From positions 24,654-88,653 of the forward strand of contig MPNA01000013.1 in NCBI GenBank assembly GCA_002238785.1: a stretch of DNA of 64,000 nt. The letters run 5' to 3'. A program made the translations under genes and the position numbers. How positions within the stretch are numbered: the first letter of the stretch is position 1; each line of letters starts with the position of its first letter. The DNA comes from a bacterium OM1 bin76 (GTDB lineage Bacteria > Actinomycetota > Acidimicrobiia > Spongiisociales > ZC4RG35). Below are positions 35,275 through 45,354 of the stretch, piece after piece. Under the pieces are notes generated by a model, which had not been told where the DNA came from, ran no database searches, and was given only the letters and a program-made list of their open reading frames with translations.

Positions 35275-36765
35275 TCAACCGCCGGAGGGATCAGCGGGGG
35301 ACTTTAAGGCGCCTACCGACACCTCGCTGACCGGATTCCACAGCATCCAACCCAGATTGAATTCCTCGGCGGCGTTGATCGACGACCGCACCTGGTCGTC
35401 CCGATGACCGAAATCCTGAAGCCAAGGGCGGATGACCACCCCGATGTGCATCCTGGCAACCGCATCCTCGAGGGCGGACTTCACCACCCCTCCGGGATGA
35501 TCATTGGGACGGTCAAAGCCATACCAGCCGTTGTCGTAGTGGCTGGGATACAGCATGGGCGAGACGACATCCAGCACCTCGGTGATCTTCTCCCACTGCT
35601 GCCCGATCCCCCCGTCATCGGCGACCGTGGTGAGAAACCCGAAGATGTCAGCTGCGACCGCGCATCCCATCGGCCACAGGAGGGCGCGGGCCTCCTCCAA
35701 GAAAGAATTGATGGTCGCCACCCGGGAGTCCGGGTCGATCGGGCCGTCAAATGTAGCAGACGGCCTCCGGGAATCGGGGAAGCGAATGTAATCGAACTGG
35801 ATTTCATCTACGCCCATTCCGCAGGCCTCCACCGCCAGTTCCAGGGCGTAGGCGCGAGCCTGGGAATCGGTGGGGTCAAGAAAGTACTGGTGTCCCTGAC
35901 GGTAAGGCTGCCCCAGGTAGGAGTCCCACACCGCGATGGTGGGCACTCTGACGCTGGCGATGGGGTCCTGGAAAGCAACGATCCTGCCGATCAGATAGAT
36001 ATCCAGCCGTTCCAGTTGGTCGGCCAGACCCGCCAGGTCGTATTGAGGATTCACGGCTCGCACCTGCCGGACCATCTCCACCTGGGAGTCGTAGAAGACC
36101 TGTCCTGTTTCGTCTTTGATGTCCAACATCACCCCGTTCAATTCCGAGTCCTGAACCAACCTGATCATGGCGTCCCACTTCAGACGATCTCCCGCCACGT
36201 CTCCGGAGACATGGGCGGCTCGTACCACCAAGGGTTGGATGGTCAGTTCCGCGTCTCCGGGACCACCGTCCCACTGGTAGGAGGTGGGGATCCAGGCCGG
36301 ACGGGAGACTGCAACTTCGCCCTCCTCCACTCTCTCCAAGAGGAATTGGCCGTCCGAGTCGGTGTAAGTGCTGACCTGTCCCGCACTGACCAGGGCACCT
36401 TCCACGGGCACCTGGTTCACGTCGGTGACCCTTCCCCGAAGCGTCCTCGGCCTGAGATGGACGAACATGGAGTCCTGGGGAGGTCCGGCCACTGTCACCG
36501 TCTTCTGGAGATGACCGGGAGATATCAGCACGTAGCGGCGCCCGTCCGGAGCCCACTGCAGTACCGCCGACCCATCCAGGTCGGTGACCTTCTCCACCTC
36601 CCCATCGTAGAGCACGGTGACGTCCCCGATGCCCAACCCGTTCTCGTCCAGCACGAAGAGAGTAAAGGGCTGGTCGTCGTCGAAGATCAGCCAAAGCATC
36701 CAAAGAACCCACCCGAGGGTCAACAAGGTAAGCAACCTGCGGGTCCAGAGCCTGCGCCAAGACAT
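35275..36765 (-). CDS. Membrane-anchored DUF4015 putative glycoside hydrolase
   Basis: 496 residues. A basic start and hydrophobic helix (about 10-28) give an N-terminal signal anchor. Residues about 30-165 are beta-rich, including LRGRVTDVNQVPVEGALVSAG, a carboxypeptidase-regulatory-like domain. The rest matches the DUF4015 TIM barrel: GVMLDIKDETGQVFYDS, DEIQFDYIRFPDSR, VSPMLYPSHYDNGW. Proteins of this family are predicted, mostly without experiment, to cleave extracellular polysaccharide. It is divergent from a small membrane protein gene. Confidence 0.82.
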   Translation of the reverse strand: MSWRRLWTRRLLTLLTLGWVLWMLWLIFDDDQPFTLFVLDENGLGIGDVTVLYDGEVEKVTDLDGSAVLQWAPDGRRYVLISPGHLQKTVTVAGPPQDSMFVHLRPRTLRGRVTDVNQVPVEGALVSAGQVSTYTDSDGQFLLERVEEGEVAVSRPAWIPTSYQWDGGPGDAELTIQPLVVRAAHVSGDVAGDRLKWDAMIRLVQDSELNGVMLDIKDETGQVFYDSQVEMVRQVRAVNPQYDLAGLADQLERLDIYLIGRIVAFQDPIASVRVPTIAVWDSYLGQPYRQGHQYFLDPTDSQARAYALELAVEACGMGVDEIQFDYIRFPDSRRPSATFDGPIDPDSRVATINSFLEEARALLWPMGCAVAADIFGFLTTVADDGGIGQQWEKITEVLDVVSPMLYPSHYDNGWYGFDRPNDHPGGVVKSALEDAVARMHIGVVIRPWLQDFGHRDDQVRSSINAAEEFNLGWMLWNPVSEVSVGALKSPADPSGG

Positions 36766-36810
36766 CCCTAACCGCCCAGATTAGGGGACATACGGAATAA
36801 GGTATATGTC

Positions 36811-37086
36811 ATGTTCGGTTTTCTGCTATCGGTGGTGATCGCGGCGTTGGCTGGAGCAACCGGTGCTCGCCTGGCCGGTCGGCAGTCAACTGGTTGCTGG
36901 GCCTCAATGGCGTTGGGTTGGATTGGTTCCCTATTGGGTTCCTGGTTGGCCAACCTACTAGGGTGGCCGACCTTCTGGGAAATAGAGGGGTTCCCGGTGA
37001 TTTGGGCCGTTATCGGCGCGGCCTTGTTCGTGGCCGTGCTCAACCTGATAAGCGGACGCCGCGACGGGCGGCGTCGGCCGAACTGA
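36811..37086 (+). CDS. GlsB/YeaQ/YmgE-family small membrane protein
   Basis: 91 residues with three hydrophobic segments rich in Gly and Ala, the pattern of the transglycosylase-associated GlsB/YeaQ family, and a basic C-terminus (GRRDGRRRPN). Members are stress-associated inner membrane proteins of unknown function. It stands alone between two leftward genes. Confidence 0.7.
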   Translation: MFGFLLSVVIAALAGATGARLAGRQSTGCWASMALGWIGSLLGSWLANLLGWPTFWEIEGFPVIWAVIGAALFVAVLNLISGRRDGRRRPN

Positions 37087-37113
37087 ATCGGGGGACCGCA
37101 GTCCCGCTCCGAC

Positions 37114-38526
37114 TCAGCCGATGGCGCCCGCCTCCGTCATGTTCAACTCGATGAGCCGGTTCATCTCCACCGCGTACTCCATAGGGAGTTCCTTCACGAT
37201 AGGCTCGATGAACCCGGCCACCACCATCGACGTGGCCTGATCTTCGGTCAGTCCCCGGCTCATCAAATAGAACAACTGCTCCTCTCCCACTTTGGAGACG
37301 GTGGCCTCGTGGCCGATTTCGGCATCGTTCTCTTCGATTTCCATGTAGGGATAAGTGTCGGAGCGAGACTCCTCGTCGAGGATCAGGGCATCGCAGCGGA
37401 CGAAACTCTTCGACCGTTCCGCCCCGGATTCCACTCTGACCAGGCCGCGGTATCCCGCCCGGCCGCCCGCCCGGGAAATGGACTTGGAGACAATAGTGGA
37501 AGTGGTATCGGGCGCCACATGGACCATCTTGGCGCCGGCGTCCTGATGCTGGCCGGAATTGGCGAATGCAATCGACAGCACTTCCCCATGGGCCCCGGGC
37601 TCCATCAACCACACTGCCGGGTACTTCATGGTCAGGCGCGACCCCAAGTTTCCGTCCACCCATTCCATGGTGGCGTCGGCGTAGGCGGCCGCCCGCTTGG
37701 TAACCAGGTTGAAGACGTTGTTCGACCAGTTCTGGATGGTGGTATAGCGACACCGGCCACCGCGGAGCACCACGATCTCTACGACTGCCGAGTGGAGCGA
37801 ATCCGTGGTGTAGAGCGGCGCGGAGCAGCCCTCCACATAGTGGCAGTAGGCACCCTCGTCAACAATGATCAAAGTCCGCTCGAATTGGCCCATGTTCTCG
37901 GAGTTAATCCGGAAATAGGCTTGGAGCGGTTGCTCGACATGCACACCGGGGGGCACATAGATAAACGAACCGCCCGACCACACCGCCGAATTGAGGGCGG
38001 CGAACTTGTTGTCGTTGGGGGGGATGATCGTCCCGAAGTACTTCCGCACCAGATCGGGGTATTCACGCACCGCGGTGTCCATGTCGCAGAACAGCACGCC
38101 CAATTCCTCCAGGTCCTCCCGGTTGCGGTGGTATACGACTTCCGACTCGTACTGGGCGGTCACCCCAGCCAGGAATTTGCGTTCAGCCTCTGGGATTCCC
38201 AACTTCTCGTAGGTGTCCTTGATCTCCTCGGGAACCATGTCCCAGGTGTCGGCCTGCTCCTCGGTGGGTTTGACGTAGTAGTAGATGTTGTCAAAGTCAA
38301 TCTCATCGAGTTGCCCTCCCCCACCCCAGGTGGGAATGGGCCTGGCCAGGAATCGCTTGTAGGCCCGAAGCCGGAATTTGAGCATCCACTCCGGCTCTTC
38401 CTTCATAGCCGACATTTGCCTGATGATCTCTTCCGACAGTCCCTTCTGAGGCTTGAAGACATAATCGTCCTCGGAGTCGTGCCACCCCAGCTTGTAGGCG
38501 CCCAAATCAATATCGACGGTTGCCAC
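37114..38526 (-). CDS. sufB: Fe-S assembly scaffold SufB
   Basis: 470 residues with SufB wording throughout: [57 protein letters not shown], and the terminal [23 protein letters not shown]. SufB binds the nascent Fe-S cluster with SufC and SufD. Translation begins at GTG preceded by AGAGGTGA. It follows gltB on the same strand by about 80 bases and is isolated from the sufD and sufC genes, an unusual arrangement. Confidence 0.93.
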   Translation of the reverse strand: MATVDIDLGAYKLGWHDSEDDYVFKPQKGLSEEIIRQMSAMKEEPEWMLKFRLRAYKRFLARPIPTWGGGGQLDEIDFDNIYYYVKPTEEQADTWDMVPEEIKDTYEKLGIPEAERKFLAGVTAQYESEVVYHRNREDLEELGVLFCDMDTAVREYPDLVRKYFGTIIPPNDNKFAALNSAVWSGGSFIYVPPGVHVEQPLQAYFRINSENMGQFERTLIIVDEGAYCHYVEGCSAPLYTTDSLHSAVVEIVVLRGGRCRYTTIQNWSNNVFNLVTKRAAAYADATMEWVDGNLGSRLTMKYPAVWLMEPGAHGEVLSIAFANSGQHQDAGAKMVHVAPDTTSTIVSKSISRAGGRAGYRGLVRVESGAERSKSFVRCDALILDEESRSDTYPYMEIEENDAEIGHEATVSKVGEEQLFYLMSRGLTEDQATSMVVAGFIEPIVKELPMEYAVEMNRLIELNMTEAGAIG

Positions 38527-38607
38527 CGTTCACCTCTTTCACCAATGGCCGTTGGTCTTTTCCATGGTACCACCCGGCAGGAGACATCGCATCCCCGATT
38601 CGGTCGT

Positions 38608-41600
38608 TCAGGGGCGGACCACCGCCGCCAATGGCTGGGTCGGGCCCAAGGGGACCCGTCGCGCCGCTTCCAGCACCCAAAATCGGACCGACTCCCGGGA
38701 CCAACCATCCAGAATCCGCCCTGCAAGGGAACTGTTGGTGTACTGGAAGTGGAGTGATACCAAGTCGCGAATGTCTTCTTGGTCTTCTTTGGTGGGTCGG
38801 CGCACCGACGGAGAGGTGTCCGCGAGGAAACCATGAAGCTGGAACTGCGGATCCCAGACATAACTCACGCCCCCCGTCATCCCTGCTGCGAAGTTGCCAC
38901 CCACCGGACCCAGAATCACCACCCTTCCGCCGGTCATGTATTCGCACCCGTGGTCCGAGCACCCTTCCACCACGGCCGTTCCCCCCGAATTGCGCACTGC
39001 AAACCGCTGTCCCACCGACCCGGACATGAACAGCATTCCGCCGGTGGCCCCGTACATCACGGCATTCCCGGCGCTGTGAACGGGGGTATCGGGGTGAATG
39101 GGGCTACGGCGCGGCACCACAACGATTCTTCCTCCCCCCATGCCCTTGCCCACGTAGTCGTTGGCAACCCCGTCCAACCGAAGAGAGATGCCCGGCGCCA
39201 GCCAGGCGCCGAAACTCTGTCCCGCCGTCCCAGACAGCGACACGGACACACAGTCCTCCTCCAGTCCCTCCTCACCCCACCGGGCTGTCACCATCCCCGA
39301 GAGTCGGGCTCCGACCGTCCGATCGGTATTGGAGATGGGGTATGCCAGGCGGATGGGGGTGGCCGTCTCGATTGCTTCCCTTGCCTCCTCAGCCAGCCGC
39401 CGCGATAGATTGGAGGCTTTGAATACCCGGAATCCCGGATGCTGTCGCTGGGAGTCGGATCGCACCAGCAGGGGAGCCAGGCTGGAAGCCAGGGAGTGAT
39501 CCACCGGCGCCAGCAGGTCGGCGCGCCCGATCACCTCCTCTAAGCGGCGGGCTCCCAGCAACGCCAGGTAACGCCTGGCCTCTTCGGCCAGAAGCTCGAA
39601 TACCGCCACGACTTGCTCTACTTTCCCGGTGTACTTGGCTCGCAAGTCCTCCCTTTGAGTAGCTATGCCCACCGGGCAGGTGTTGAGATGGCACTGCCGC
39701 ACCATCTTGCATCCCAACGCCAACAGGGGCAAGGTCCCGAAGCCAAACCGATCAGCACCCAGCAAGGCGGCGATCAATATGTCTCGTCCGGTGCGCAACC
39801 CGCCATCGGTCTCCAGCCGCACCTCTCCCCGCAGTCCGTTGGCCATCAAGGTCTGGTGAGCTTCGGCCAGTCCCAGTTCCCAGGGAGAACCGGCGTGCTT
39901 TATGGATTCGAGGGGGGAGGCCCCGGTCCCTCCTTCAGCGCCGGAGATGAGAACCACATCGGCCTGGGCCTTGACCACTCCCGCGGCGATAGTTCCCACA
40001 CCCGGCTCCGACACCAGCTTTACCGAGACCCTCACGGACGGCTTGAAGGTCTTCAGATCGTAAATGAGTTGTGCCAGGTCCTCGATGGAATAGATGTCGT
40101 GATGCGGGGGCGGTGAGATGAGAGTCACCCCCGGTTTGGTGTGGCGCAGGCGGGCGATCTCCGGCGAGACCTTGTGGCCGGGCAACTGACCACCTTCTCC
40201 GGGTTTGGAGCCCTGCGCCATTTTGATCTGCAGTTCGCTGGCGGAGTGGAGATAGCCCGGAGTCACCCCGAAACGACCGCTGGCCACTTGCTTGATGGAG
40301 GAGTTGCGGGGCGTGCCGTACCGCTCGTTGCCCTCCCCCCCTTCGCCGGAATTGGAATTCCCTCCGATCAGAGTCATGGCTTGCGCCAGGGCTTCGTGTG
40401 CCTCCTTGGATAAGGCTCCGTGAGACATCGCCGATGTGACGAAACGGCGCATGATTGCCTCGGCCGGTTCCACTTCGGAGAGCAGCACCGGCGTCCGGTC
40501 CACGAAGGTGAGGAGGTCGCGGATGTGGGTGACGGGCCGCTGTTGGATCGTTTTCAGATAGCGGTCCCAATTCTCGTGATCCCCGGCGCGGGCCGCCCTT
40601 TGCAGGGCCAGCACCACACTGGGGCTGGTTACGTGAAACTCTCCTCGGCCGCGCTGCTTGTAGAAGCCGCCCGGATCCTCCACACCCGACCCAAATTGGG
40701 CGTGCAATCGGAGAACATTCCAGGCCAGGTGGTCGAAACTTCGGCCCGAGAGCCTGCTGGGGGTGTTGGGGAATGCGTATTCCAGCACCTCGGAATTCAG
40801 ACCCAAGGCTTCGAACAACTCGCTTCCCCGGTAGGCGGAAACCGTGCAGATCCCCATCTTGGACATCACCTTCAGCAGACCGTTCTGCAAGGCGTTGCGG
40901 TAGTTCTCCTGGGCTTCCACGGGATTCACTCGCAGAATCCCCTCGCGGGCCATCTGCATCACCTCACGAATCGCCAGGTAGGGGTTGACCGCTGAAGCTC
41001 CATACCCCACCAGGCAAGCCAGATCATGGCTGTCACGCGTCTCCCCCGAGACCGCCACGATGGAGACCTGCAGTCGGAGACCGGTCTCTATTAGCCGTTT
41101 GTGAACGGCCCCCACCGCCAGCATCATGGGCGTGGGAGCATGGTCGGCGTCGACCTCCCGATCGGAGAGGACGATGATGCTGGCACCCTGCTCGGTTGCC
41201 TCCACCGCCTCCTCACAGATTTGATCCAGCCTTCGTTTCATCCCCTCCCTTCCTTCCGACACCGGCCATACACATGGAATCCAGTGGGAGAAGAGACGGG
41301 AATCACCTGATCTGACCACCGTCTCCAACTCGGCCAGAGACAGCACCGGGGACATGAGTTCTATCCGAGAAAATGGCCGGTAATTGTCTTCCAAATAGGA
41401 CCCCCGTCCTCCCAGATAGGTACGTTGAGACATCACTGCCTTCTCCCGGATGGGGTCCATGGGAGGATTGGTCACCTGGGCAAAGAGTTGGTGGAAGTAG
41501 TGACTGAGCCGGCGCGGGCGTCTGGAGAAGGCAGCCAGGGGAGTGTCGTTGCCCATCGAACCCAGTGGACTCTTCCCAAACGCCATCTCGGCGAGGATCA

Positions 41601-43023
41601 AGCGGCGCTCTTCGGCGGTGTATCCGAACACCCGGCACAGCCGCTCATGTTCCAACTCAAAGCGGACCTGGGCGGAGAATGGCTTCTGGACGTAGAGAGT
41701 TTGATGCTGGGTCCACTCTCCGTAGGGATTGAGCCGAGCCAATTCGGGACGCAACTCATCACTGAATCGAATGCCGCCGTTGCGGCCATCGAACAACAGT
41801 GCCTCTCCCGGTCCCAGTTGCCCGGTCCGTTCCGCCTTGGCCTCTTCGGAAGGGCACACACCCGCTTCCGAAGCGACTATCAAGGTGTGGGGAGTGATCG
41901 TCCAACGTGCCGGACGCAACCCGTTCCTGTCCATCCCGGCCAAAAGGGAGACACCGTCGGTGACCGCCACTGCGGCCGGGCCGTCCCATGGTTCGGTCAG
42001 AGAGGCATGGTACTCGTAGAACTCCTGTATCTCGGATTCGAGGGTGAAGGAGTGATCCAGGGCGGGTGGAATGAGCATCTCCTTGACGTGAGCCAACGAC
42101 CGACCGGAGCGCAGCAGGATCTCGAAGACGTTGTCCAGACTGGCGGAATCCGAGAGGCCGGGTTGCACGAAGGGCCGCAGGTCTGCCAGCCGCGGTCCCC
42201 AGATCTCCGACTTGGCGTTGCGTTCCACTCCCTTTATCCAACTGCGGTTGGCCGAAATGGTGTTGATCTCACCGTTGTGAGCCAGGGACCTGAAGGGCTG
42301 GGCGATCTCCCAGGCGGGAGAGGTGTTGGTGGAGTAACGCTGATGGAAGATGGCGAAAGAGGTCTCGTAATCGGGATCCCTCAGATCCCAATAGAAGTCG
42401 CCGATCCGCTTGGCGGTGAAGAGTCCCTTGTACACCACGGTGCGGGCCGAGGCGCTGGGAATCGAGAAAGACAGAAGGCCCTTGCCCTCCCTTTCCATGC
42501 GTTTTCTGGCCAGAAGCAGGCGCCTCTCGAATTCCTCTGCGTCAAGACCTCGGGGGACCTCCACCAAGGCCTGCCGGATGATGGGCATCAACCTCTGAGC
42601 ACGAGGACTGAGCGCCTCCGGGTCGGTGGGAACGGAACGCCATGCCAGGAAGGGGATGTCCTCTTGTGCCAGAGCGTCGGTCACCACCCCTTGGCCGGCG
42701 CCGGGGTCCTGGGCGGGGAGGAAGGCCATGACCACCCCCAAGCGCTCGGGAGGGGAGATTCCGATGCCGTTCAGGTACCTATCCAGCAACCGGCGGGGAA
42801 TCTGGGTCAGGAGACCGGCGCCGTCTCCTGTGCCATCGGCGGTCTTGGCGCCGCGATGGTCCAACCGCACCAGGCACTCCACCGCCAGCCTGGTCATTCG
42901 GAAGGTGGGTATCCGATCGCGCGCCGCTATCAACCCCACCCCGCAGGCATCGTGATGGAATCGGGTTCCAGGTTTGTTGATTAAGTCCGAAGTCTCCAAG
43001 AAACCCCCCGATGCCAGAGACAT
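38608..43023 (-). CDS. gltB: Glutamate synthase large subunit
   Basis: 1471 residues, the full length of the NADPH-type GOGAT alpha subunit. The N-terminal glutaminase has its nucleophile in HHDACGVGLIA (C27 with the ATG used), implying removal of a short propeptide. The central and FMN domains include SGAEGGTGASPLESIKHAGSPWELG, the 3Fe-4S cysteines occur in LGCKMVRQCHLNTCPVG, and the C-terminal beta-helix ends normally. The enzyme converts glutamine and 2-oxoglutarate to two glutamates and needs GltD, which is not in the window. A GTG six codons upstream is an alternative start. Confidence 0.95.
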   Translation of the reverse strand: MSLASGGFLETSDLINKPGTRFHHDACGVGLIAARDRIPTFRMTRLAVECLVRLDHRGAKTADGTGDGAGLLTQIPRRLLDRYLNGIGISPPERLGVVMAFLPAQDPGAGQGVVTDALAQEDIPFLAWRSVPTDPEALSPRAQRLMPIIRQALVEVPRGLDAEEFERRLLLARKRMEREGKGLLSFSIPSASARTVVYKGLFTAKRIGDFYWDLRDPDYETSFAIFHQRYSTNTSPAWEIAQPFRSLAHNGEINTISANRSWIKGVERNAKSEIWGPRLADLRPFVQPGLSDSASLDNVFEILLRSGRSLAHVKEMLIPPALDHSFTLESEIQEFYEYHASLTEPWDGPAAVAVTDGVSLLAGMDRNGLRPARWTITPHTLIVASEAGVCPSEEAKAERTGQLGPGEALLFDGRNGGIRFSDELRPELARLNPYGEWTQHQTLYVQKPFSAQVRFELEHERLCRVFGYTAEERRLILAEMAFGKSPLGSMGNDTPLAAFSRRPRRLSHYFHQLFAQVTNPPMDPIREKAVMSQRTYLGGRGSYLEDNYRPFSRIELMSPVLSLAELETVVRSGDSRLFSHWIPCVWPVSEGREGMKRRLDQICEEAVEATEQGASIIVLSDREVDADHAPTPMMLAVGAVHKRLIETGLRLQVSIVAVSGETRDSHDLACLVGYGASAVNPYLAIREVMQMAREGILRVNPVEAQENYRNALQNGLLKVMSKMGICTVSAYRGSELFEALGLNSEVLEYAFPNTPSRLSGRSFDHLAWNVLRLHAQFGSGVEDPGGFYKQRGRGEFHVTSPSVVLALQRAARAGDHENWDRYLKTIQQRPVTHIRDLLTFVDRTPVLLSEVEPAEAIMRRFVTSAMSHGALSKEAHEALAQAMTLIGGNSNSGEGGEGNERYGTPRNSSIKQVASGRFGVTPGYLHSASELQIKMAQGSKPGEGGQLPGHKVSPEIARLRHTKPGVTLISPPPHHDIYSIEDLAQLIYDLKTFKPSVRVSVKLVSEPGVGTIAAGVVKAQADVVLISGAEGGTGASPLESIKHAGSPWELGLAEAHQTLMANGLRGEVRLETDGGLRTGRDILIAALLGADRFGFGTLPLLALGCKMVRQCHLNTCPVGIATQREDLRAKYTGKVEQVVAVFELLAEEARRYLALLGARRLEEVIGRADLLAPVDHSLASSLAPLLVRSDSQRQHPGFRVFKASNLSRRLAEEAREAIETATPIRLAYPISNTDRTVGARLSGMVTARWGEEGLEEDCVSVSLSGTAGQSFGAWLAPGISLRLDGVANDYVGKGMGGGRIVVVPRRSPIHPDTPVHSAGNAVMYGATGGMLFMSGSVGQRFAVRNSGGTAVVEGCSDHGCEYMTGGRVVILGPVGGNFAAGMTGGVSYVWDPQFQLHGFLADTSPSVRRPTKEDQEDIRDLVSLHFQYTNSSLAGRILDGWSRESVRFWVLEAARRVPLGPTQPLAAVVRP

Positions 43024-43104
43024 TAACCTAACGAAAATCACCTATTTGGAAAACCCGAATACCGGATCGAACCGCCAACGGACTCCTTGCCGCGGGACGC
43101 CAAG

Positions 43105-43569
43105 ATGCCGGTAATAGTCGTTGGAGCCGATACTGCCATCGGGGAGAAGATCATTGGACAGGTGATCGGTCCCGACCGAGAGGTAAGGGCATTTGTCTCT
43201 GACCCTCACGCGGGAGCGCGGCTTAAGGACCAAGGAGTCAAAGTAGCCCTTGGTGACCTGTCCGACACCTCCCATGTGTCGGGCGCCTGTCTTCGGTGCC
43301 ACACCGCGGTCTTGATCTGCGAAGCTTCCCAAGATGGACGGGAGATCTCTTTTGCCAGCAACGTCTTGGAAGTCTTCACCTGCTGGGTGCAGGCCGTGGC
43401 CGAAGCAGGAGTGCGCAGAGTGATCTGGGTTGCCGACCACCCGGTCCCCACCGCCACCGTGCCGGAACAAGCCATTGTGGACAGCAGCCTCCCCCAAAAA
43501 CAGATCGCGGATCAGGTAGCCGCCCTGGACGACGCCGCATCCCTCCAATCCAACACCCACCAGGCCTAA
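43105..43569 (+). CDS. Small NAD(P)-binding Rossmann-fold protein (NmrA/SDR-like)
   Basis: About 154 residues beginning PVIVVGADTAIGEKIIGQVI, a Rossmann dinucleotide-binding strand-loop-helix with an atypical glycine loop. It continues with VALGDLSDTSHVSGACLRC and VRRVIWVADHP, as in atypical extended SDRs of the NmrA type. It ends where such proteins usually begin their substrate domain, so it is short or truncated. It is divergent from gltB. An in-frame TTG 18 bases earlier could also be the start. No function can be assigned. Confidence 0.6.
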   Translation: MPVIVVGADTAIGEKIIGQVIGPDREVRAFVSDPHAGARLKDQGVKVALGDLSDTSHVSGACLRCHTAVLICEASQDGREISFASNVLEVFTCWVQAVAEAGVRRVIWVADHPVPTATVPEQAIVDSSLPQKQIADQVAALDDAASLQSNTHQA

Positions 43570-43957
43570 CCCGTCCATCCCTGCGACCTCATCAAAGACC
43601 GGAAGAGGCGCTGGCTTCTATTGGTTTCCTGCCAAGAAAACCCGCAGGCTTGGGAAAAACACCCCGGCCAGAGGGTTGAATTGTGTCTGAGGTTCGTTCA
43701 ATACTGACTCTTAGTCGAATACACCTACCAGTCCGACCTGGCGTCATCCGGATTGGTTTGGGGATCATGCCCACAACACCCTCTCTGAGGGTCTGGCGAA
43801 GCGTGCTCAAATCGGTTGGAGGTGGCGGCGGGGGAGGGGCCCAACGGGGAAGAATTGGCCAGCGTTTTTCGCGGGTTAGTTGTTGGGTTTGCCCGGGGGG
43901 AAGTTTCATCTGGGTGATTGGGATGTCCGGACGGGAGGCAAGGTCACGGCTTACATG
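43570..43957. other. Intergenic region without a recognised gene
   Basis: About 390 bases between the Rossmann protein and the HNH gene. Open frames here are short and G-, R- or P-rich, without protein-like character. A G-rich stretch (GGTGGCGGCGGGGGAGGGG) is present. No tRNA, terminator or repeat was identified with confidence. Confidence 0.5.
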
Positions 43958-45196
43958 TCATTTTCTTTGTTTGATGGGGCGTTTGCGGGTGCGTCGGCGT
44001 CGGTGGCGGGGGTGGTGGTTGGTTTGGCGGGTGGGTCGTCGCCAGTCGGTGATGGGCGGCCGGCGGAGCGTGTACTTCCCGGTTGGGGTTTGGTGCACGG
44101 TCCAGTCTTGGTCATGGACCTTGTGGTGACATCGGCTGCACAGCAGGCACATGTTCTCCAAACTGGTGGGGCCTCCGTCCTGCCAATGAACAATATGATG
44201 AGCCTGACACCACGACGCTTTGGCGCCACAACCGACACAGTGTTTGTCGCGGGCCACCAAAGCAGCGCGTTGGGACCCACTGGCGGTACGCCGGGCCCGT
44301 CCCAGGTCCAGTGGTATCGAACCACCCGAGAAGATGGCAGGCAGCACCTGGGCGTCGCACCCCAAACGGCGAAGGGTTCCCGCCGGTACGGGGGTGCCGT
44401 TCTCCAAGCGGGGGTTGCCCAACCGTCCGCTGACCGCGTCGTAATCGGCGATCAGCAACAGGCGCACATCCTGAGAACGACCCTCCCCACCCTTCCCGTT
44501 ACTTTGGCGGGTGACCAGTTTTGCTAGGGCGTCGGCCATCCGCTGTGGACCCGTGGCCCGGTCGGTGGGGTCCTCCTTGTGCCACAACTGGTTCATCATC
44601 GCCGACACCGCCGTTTCGATCCGAGCGCCCGTAACAGGGTCGAACCTGCCATATAGCACGGTCATCCCATCATCTGAGTCGGTGGTGATCTTCGCGAACC
44701 GGCGGGAACGCTGATGCTCCAACCTCGAAACACCATCATCACGAGACCGTCGTTGTTCGTGCTTTCGGACTGACCGGGCGAACTTGTCAGGAGACTGAGA
44801 ACGGGCATCATCCAACAACTCGTCCTCTTTGATGGTTCCCCGCTTGCTGGCACCCGCCAGAATCCGGGCATTGTCCGCAGAAATGTCCCCCTTCCAGAAA
44901 CCCTCCCGGGTCTTGGGCAGTTCTTCCAACTCTTTGGCGGTTTCCACCTCCGAACGAGCTCGCCGTCTGCCCAACAAACCGTCCTCCCGCAAAACCGATT
45001 CCACCAGTTCAGCTCCCTGCCGTCGATCCAGTTCCGCCACCGCCTCGGCACGGTCCGCAGCAGCCTGATTCTGACAGCGGATCGTGGACCTAATCCGCTG
45101 TCTCAACTGCTCCACCGACGCCTCCGCCACCGGCAGCGTAGGCCTCAACAAACGCGCCCTGTTCACCACCGCGGGGTTCGCAGACTCTGTATTCAT
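43958..45196 (-). CDS. DUF222-HNH endonuclease (13E12-like)
   Basis: 412 residues. The N-terminal two thirds is the helical DUF222 domain (EQLRQRIRSTIRCQNQAAADRAEAVAEL and RGTIKEDELL), and the C-terminal part is an HNH nuclease with CVGCGAKASWCQAHHIVHW, NMCLLCSRCHHKVH. These proteins are scattered in many copies in actinobacterial genomes, including the mycobacterial 13E12 repeats, and are thought to be selfish or defence-linked nucleases. The tail is strongly basic. The start is uncertain because no clear ribosome-binding site precedes the ATG. Confidence 0.88.
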   Translation of the reverse strand: MNTESANPAVVNRARLLRPTLPVAEASVEQLRQRIRSTIRCQNQAAADRAEAVAELDRRQGAELVESVLREDGLLGRRRARSEVETAKELEELPKTREGFWKGDISADNARILAGASKRGTIKEDELLDDARSQSPDKFARSVRKHEQRRSRDDGVSRLEHQRSRRFAKITTDSDDGMTVLYGRFDPVTGARIETAVSAMMNQLWHKEDPTDRATGPQRMADALAKLVTRQSNGKGGEGRSQDVRLLLIADYDAVSGRLGNPRLENGTPVPAGTLRRLGCDAQVLPAIFSGGSIPLDLGRARRTASGSQRAALVARDKHCVGCGAKASWCQAHHIVHWQDGGPTSLENMCLLCSRCHHKVHDQDWTVHQTPTGKYTLRRPPITDWRRPTRQTNHHPRHRRRRTRKRPIKQRK

Positions 45197-45354
45197 ATCA
45201 ACCAGTATGCACAGACCCTGTGACAAAACACCCCCACACAACACCAACCTGTGAAAACAAACCCTAAAAGATGAGGCGATACCTGCGGCCAATCAGGCAC
45301 CCTATGACAAACTCACCACCGTGCTGCAACCGATCCAACCAGAGCCGGGCGTCT

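Noticed and set aside
41425..42984. 519-codon plus-strand open frame inside gltB
   Set aside because: It lies antisense to a certain glutamate synthase gene and arises from GC-rich codon bias. The same reasoning rejects the long antisense frames over sufB, menB, the amidohydrolase, the DUF4015 gene and the ceramidase-like gene.
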